From Bradyrhizobium nitroreducens (lineage in GTDB: Bacteria; Pseudomonadota; Alphaproteobacteria; Rhizobiales; Xanthobacteraceae): DNA of 64,000 nucleotides. Where the stretch lies: the NCBI RefSeq assembly GCF_002776695.1, contig NZ_LFJC01000003.1, positions 1,149,016 through 1,213,015 of the forward strand, given 5' to 3'. Positions within the stretch are counted from its first letter, which is position 1. The number at the start of each line of letters is the position of its first letter. Below, one piece after another: positions 62,585 through 64,000 of the stretch. The position numbers and the translations under genes are program-made. Below the pieces are notes generated by a model, which saw only the letters and a program-made list of their open reading frames with translations, was not told the origin of the DNA and made no database searches.

Positions 62585-62795
62585 CGGAGGTCGACCTCCT
62601 CTTGCTCGCATGCGACCATTCGACGAGGTCTTCGATGTGATAGCGGACATAGCGTCCGTGCTTGCGGTAGGCTGGTCCCCTGCCCTGGACCCGCATCTTC
62701 TCCAGCGTGTTCTTGGTGAGCCTGAGCCAGGCGGCCGCCTCCACCGTATTGAAGAACGGCCTGTCCGGCTCCTTATCGTCAGCTTTCGTCGTCAT
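62574..62795 (-). CDS. RdfS-like excisionase (AlpA/MerR-type HTH)
   Basis: A 73-residue winged-helix protein. FFNTVEAAAWLRLTKNTLEKMRVQGRGPAYRKHGRYVRY is the classic recombination directionality factor (excisionase) form. It overlaps traF by 11 bases, the arrangement of rdfS-traF in ICEMlSym-R7A, where RdfS turns the integrase towards excision and stimulates transfer. The activator-like gene lies 149 bp upstream on the same strand. It may act at the integrase end near 20.4-20.9 kb. Confidence 0.82.
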   Translation of the reverse strand: MTTKADDKEPDRPFFNTVEAAAWLRLTKNTLEKMRVQGRGPAYRKHGRYVRYHIEDLVEWSHASKRRSTSDAD

Positions 62796-62944
62796 TCAGC
62801 TTTCCTTCCCACACCTCGTACAACCAAGAGGTGTAAGAAGAAGCGTCGTCAGATCTGAGGGCTTTGTGGAGTGGCGAAAATGGCGCGCGAGCTTTCGCCA
62901 TCCCGCGCGGGCAAAGTTCGTCAAAGGAGAAGGAAAAAATTCGA

Positions 62945-63760
62945 TCAGGCCAAAAGGTCGCGGTAACCACCCTTCATCAACTCGGTGCCCTTGGCGACCA
63001 AGCGTCGCGTGCGATCGCGCAAAAATTGACTATGACTGCGCCATTCCTCAGTGACTTTCTTCTCCCCGAAGATCGCAATTGCGATCTGTCGATACGTCTT
63101 GCCTTTCAGGCTCTCGTCGAGCGCGATGAGAGCCTGCTGGAGGCGCTCGTCGGCAGCAAAGGACGGTTTTTGAACCGCTGTAGAGTCGGCGTCGGTGAAG
63201 CGCTGCAGACGCCTCAAAAGCTCGGCCTGGGCTGTGAGATCGTCGAGATCGCGCAGCTCGTAGACGGGCGTGAACGCCGCCGTCAGCACCGCAAGGCCGT
63301 GAATTTCGAGGGGAACACGGACGCCATTGCGCTTCAGGACGACCAGCGGGACGCCGTCCACGCCGATCACCGCATGCCGCTCACCGTTGAAATCAGCGAG
63401 CCGCCGGACGTTCCCTTCGCCCCCGTTTGGCTGCTTCGCATTCAGGTGCACGACCCGCTTCAAAGCATTGGCATGCCAGAATGCAGTTGCGTTGTGAGCG
63501 CAGAGTCCTGGATTGGCGAAGGCATAAAGCCCCCACTTCTCTGCTTGCAGAAACCGCCGCCTGAGCCGCAGCAGCTTCGTGCCATCGTTCAGGGTGATGC
63601 ACGGCAAATGCTGAGGTACGCTGCTTCGCCAGTCGGCGACATAGCCGGCGTTCCGCCGCAAGAACTCCCACGCCCAGTCACCGCCATCATAACCCGCGGT
63701 CGAGCAGCAAGCGGCGTGATCGCTGTCTTGGCCTTGCTTGGAACTCACCGAACGGTTCAA
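62945..63760 (-). CDS. DUF6499-DUF2285 activator (FseA-like)
   Basis: A 271-residue two-domain regulator. DUF6499 (about residues 20-75) has DWAWEFLRRNAGYVADW, and the DUF2285 domain at the end has VQKPSFAADERLQQALIALDESLKGKTYRQIAIAIFG, a helix-turn-helix variant. In ICEMlSym-R7A these two domains are made from two genes by ribosomal frameshifting to give FseA, which activates rdfS. Here both lie in one frame. The TTG at 63760 is preferred because GGAGGGG lies 6 bases before it; MLLPH at 63823 is longer and overlaps a terminator hairpin. Confidence 0.8.
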   Translation of the reverse strand: MNRSVSSKQGQDSDHAACCSTAGYDGGDWAWEFLRRNAGYVADWRSSVPQHLPCITLNDGTKLLRLRRRFLQAEKWGLYAFANPGLCAHNATAFWHANALKRVVHLNAKQPNGGEGNVRRLADFNGERHAVIGVDGVPLVVLKRNGVRVPLEIHGLAVLTAAFTPVYELRDLDDLTAQAELLRRLQRFTDADSTAVQKPSFAADERLQQALIALDESLKGKTYRQIAIAIFGEKKVTEEWRSHSQFLRDRTRRLVAKGTELMKGGYRDLLA

Positions 63761-63822
63761 TAGGCGCCCCTCCAGTCCATTGATACAACTTTGGATGGTT
63801 CTGTCCAAATGGGGCAAGAGCA

Positions 63823-63853
63823 CGGCCCCCGCGAGCAGCTCTCGCGGGGGCCG
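63823..63853 (-). terminator. Probable terminator after DUF736 gene
   Basis: A perfect 13-bp stem, CGGCCCCCGCGAG and CTCGCGGGGGCCG, with a 5-base loop lies just after the DUF736 stop. The tail on the minus strand has only a weak T content, so release may be incomplete. It separates DUF736 from the activator gene. Confidence 0.65.
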
Positions 63854-63860
63854 ATTAACA

Positions 63861-64000
63861 TCAGTCTGCGGGATTCCAGATCAGTGCGAACACGCTGTCG
63901 TCGTCCTGGCCGGCGGCACGGCCGAGATTGGCGTAGAGCTTGCGCGGGCCGAACTCAGGCGCTGCCAGCGACAGGCTCACATAGTCCTTCCGGCTGTTCT
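63861..64000 (-). CDS. DUF736 protein, C-terminal part (cut by window edge)
   Basis: The last 45 residues of a DUF736 protein: SRKDYVSLSLAAPEFGPRKL followed by a strand rich in small residues and FALIWNPAD at the end. DUF736 genes are conserved in Trb-type ICEs near the replication/excision genes. The function is unknown; the length is usually about 100 residues, so most of the N-terminal half lies beyond the window. The stop (63863-63861) precedes a strong hairpin. Confidence 0.85.
   Translation of the reverse strand, partial: NSRKDYVSLSLAAPEFGPRKLYANLGRAAGQDDDSVFALIWNPAD

Larger units (their letters stand above)
20418..64000. mobile_element. Integrative and conjugative element, left end (right end outside window)
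   Basis: The element starts at a duplicated 3' half of tRNA-Gly, followed by a tyrosine integrase. It carries cargo, a complete Trb-type conjugation set, a coupling protein, a relaxase, a TraF peptidase, an excisionase-like gene and DUF2285/DUF736 genes. This combination is the backbone of Trb-type ICEs of rhizobia such as ICEMlSym-R7A. At least 43.5 kb lies in the window; the distal junction is not seen. Type assignment is from gene content only. Confidence 0.88.

Noticed and set aside
1..64000. CRISPR array
   Set aside because: No regularly spaced identical repeats of 25-40 bases were seen on either strand.
1..64000. Insertion sequence or transposase gene
   Set aside because: No transposase-like protein was recognised in any frame.

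Overview
The window looks like the chromosome of a Bradyrhizobium-type alphaproteobacterium (inference from the high GC content, the gene families, and dispersed palindromic repeats like those common in that group). It joins two different regions. Positions 1 to about 20,417 are ordinary chromosome. From about 20,418 to the right edge the sequence is an integrated conjugative element (ICE) that runs past the window.

The chromosomal part carries an ArgE-type deacetylase, a GIY-YIG endonuclease gene set among three copies of one palindromic repeat, a probable acyl-CoA catabolism locus (APH-like kinase, acyl-CoA dehydrogenase, divergent TetR regulator with a visible promoter/operator, RidA), a compositionally foreign pentapeptide-repeat membrane protein, a BKACE enzyme, a LytS/LytTR two-component pair divergent from a large autotransporter, a CaiB/BaiF CoA-transferase, an MFS exporter, an orphan DUF1851 immunity-like gene, and a PQQ-type sugar (sorbosone) dehydrogenase with a DUF2231 membrane protein.

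The ICE begins at a 44-bp copy of the 3' half of tRNA-Gly(UCC) (20418-20461), followed by a tyrosine integrase. Its cargo (about 22.0-43.0 kb) is a dense run of likely conflict genes: a PIN-like protein; a 1433-aa STAND NTPase with a C-terminal PD-(D/E)XK motif; an NA37-like protein overlapping a membrane protein gene; two uncharacterised genes; a TrlF-type PHP-SMC ATPase coupled through a 28-codon ORF to a restriction-like nuclease; a GHKL ATPase facing a three-gene coupled operon (STAS-like, small beta protein, eight-cysteine protein); and a hipB-hipA-nuclease-like operon.

The transfer backbone follows: DUF2274, trbI-G-F-L-J-E-D-C-B (mating-pair formation), a CopG-like protein, the TraG coupling protein, a self-inhibited Fic protein with tandem perfect palindromes at its promoter, a MOBP-type relaxase, a DNA methylase-like protein, a TraF-type peptidase, an RdfS-like excisionase, a fused DUF6499-DUF2285 activator, and the C-terminal end of a DUF736 gene. 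The last group resembles the excision control circuit of ICEMlSym-R7A: the DUF2285 protein would activate the rdfS-traF operon, RdfS would direct excision by the integrase, and the relaxase, TraG and Trb channel would export the element. The right-hand junction, expected to hold an intact tRNA-Gly gene, is outside the window. All functions are read from sequence patterns; no database search was run.
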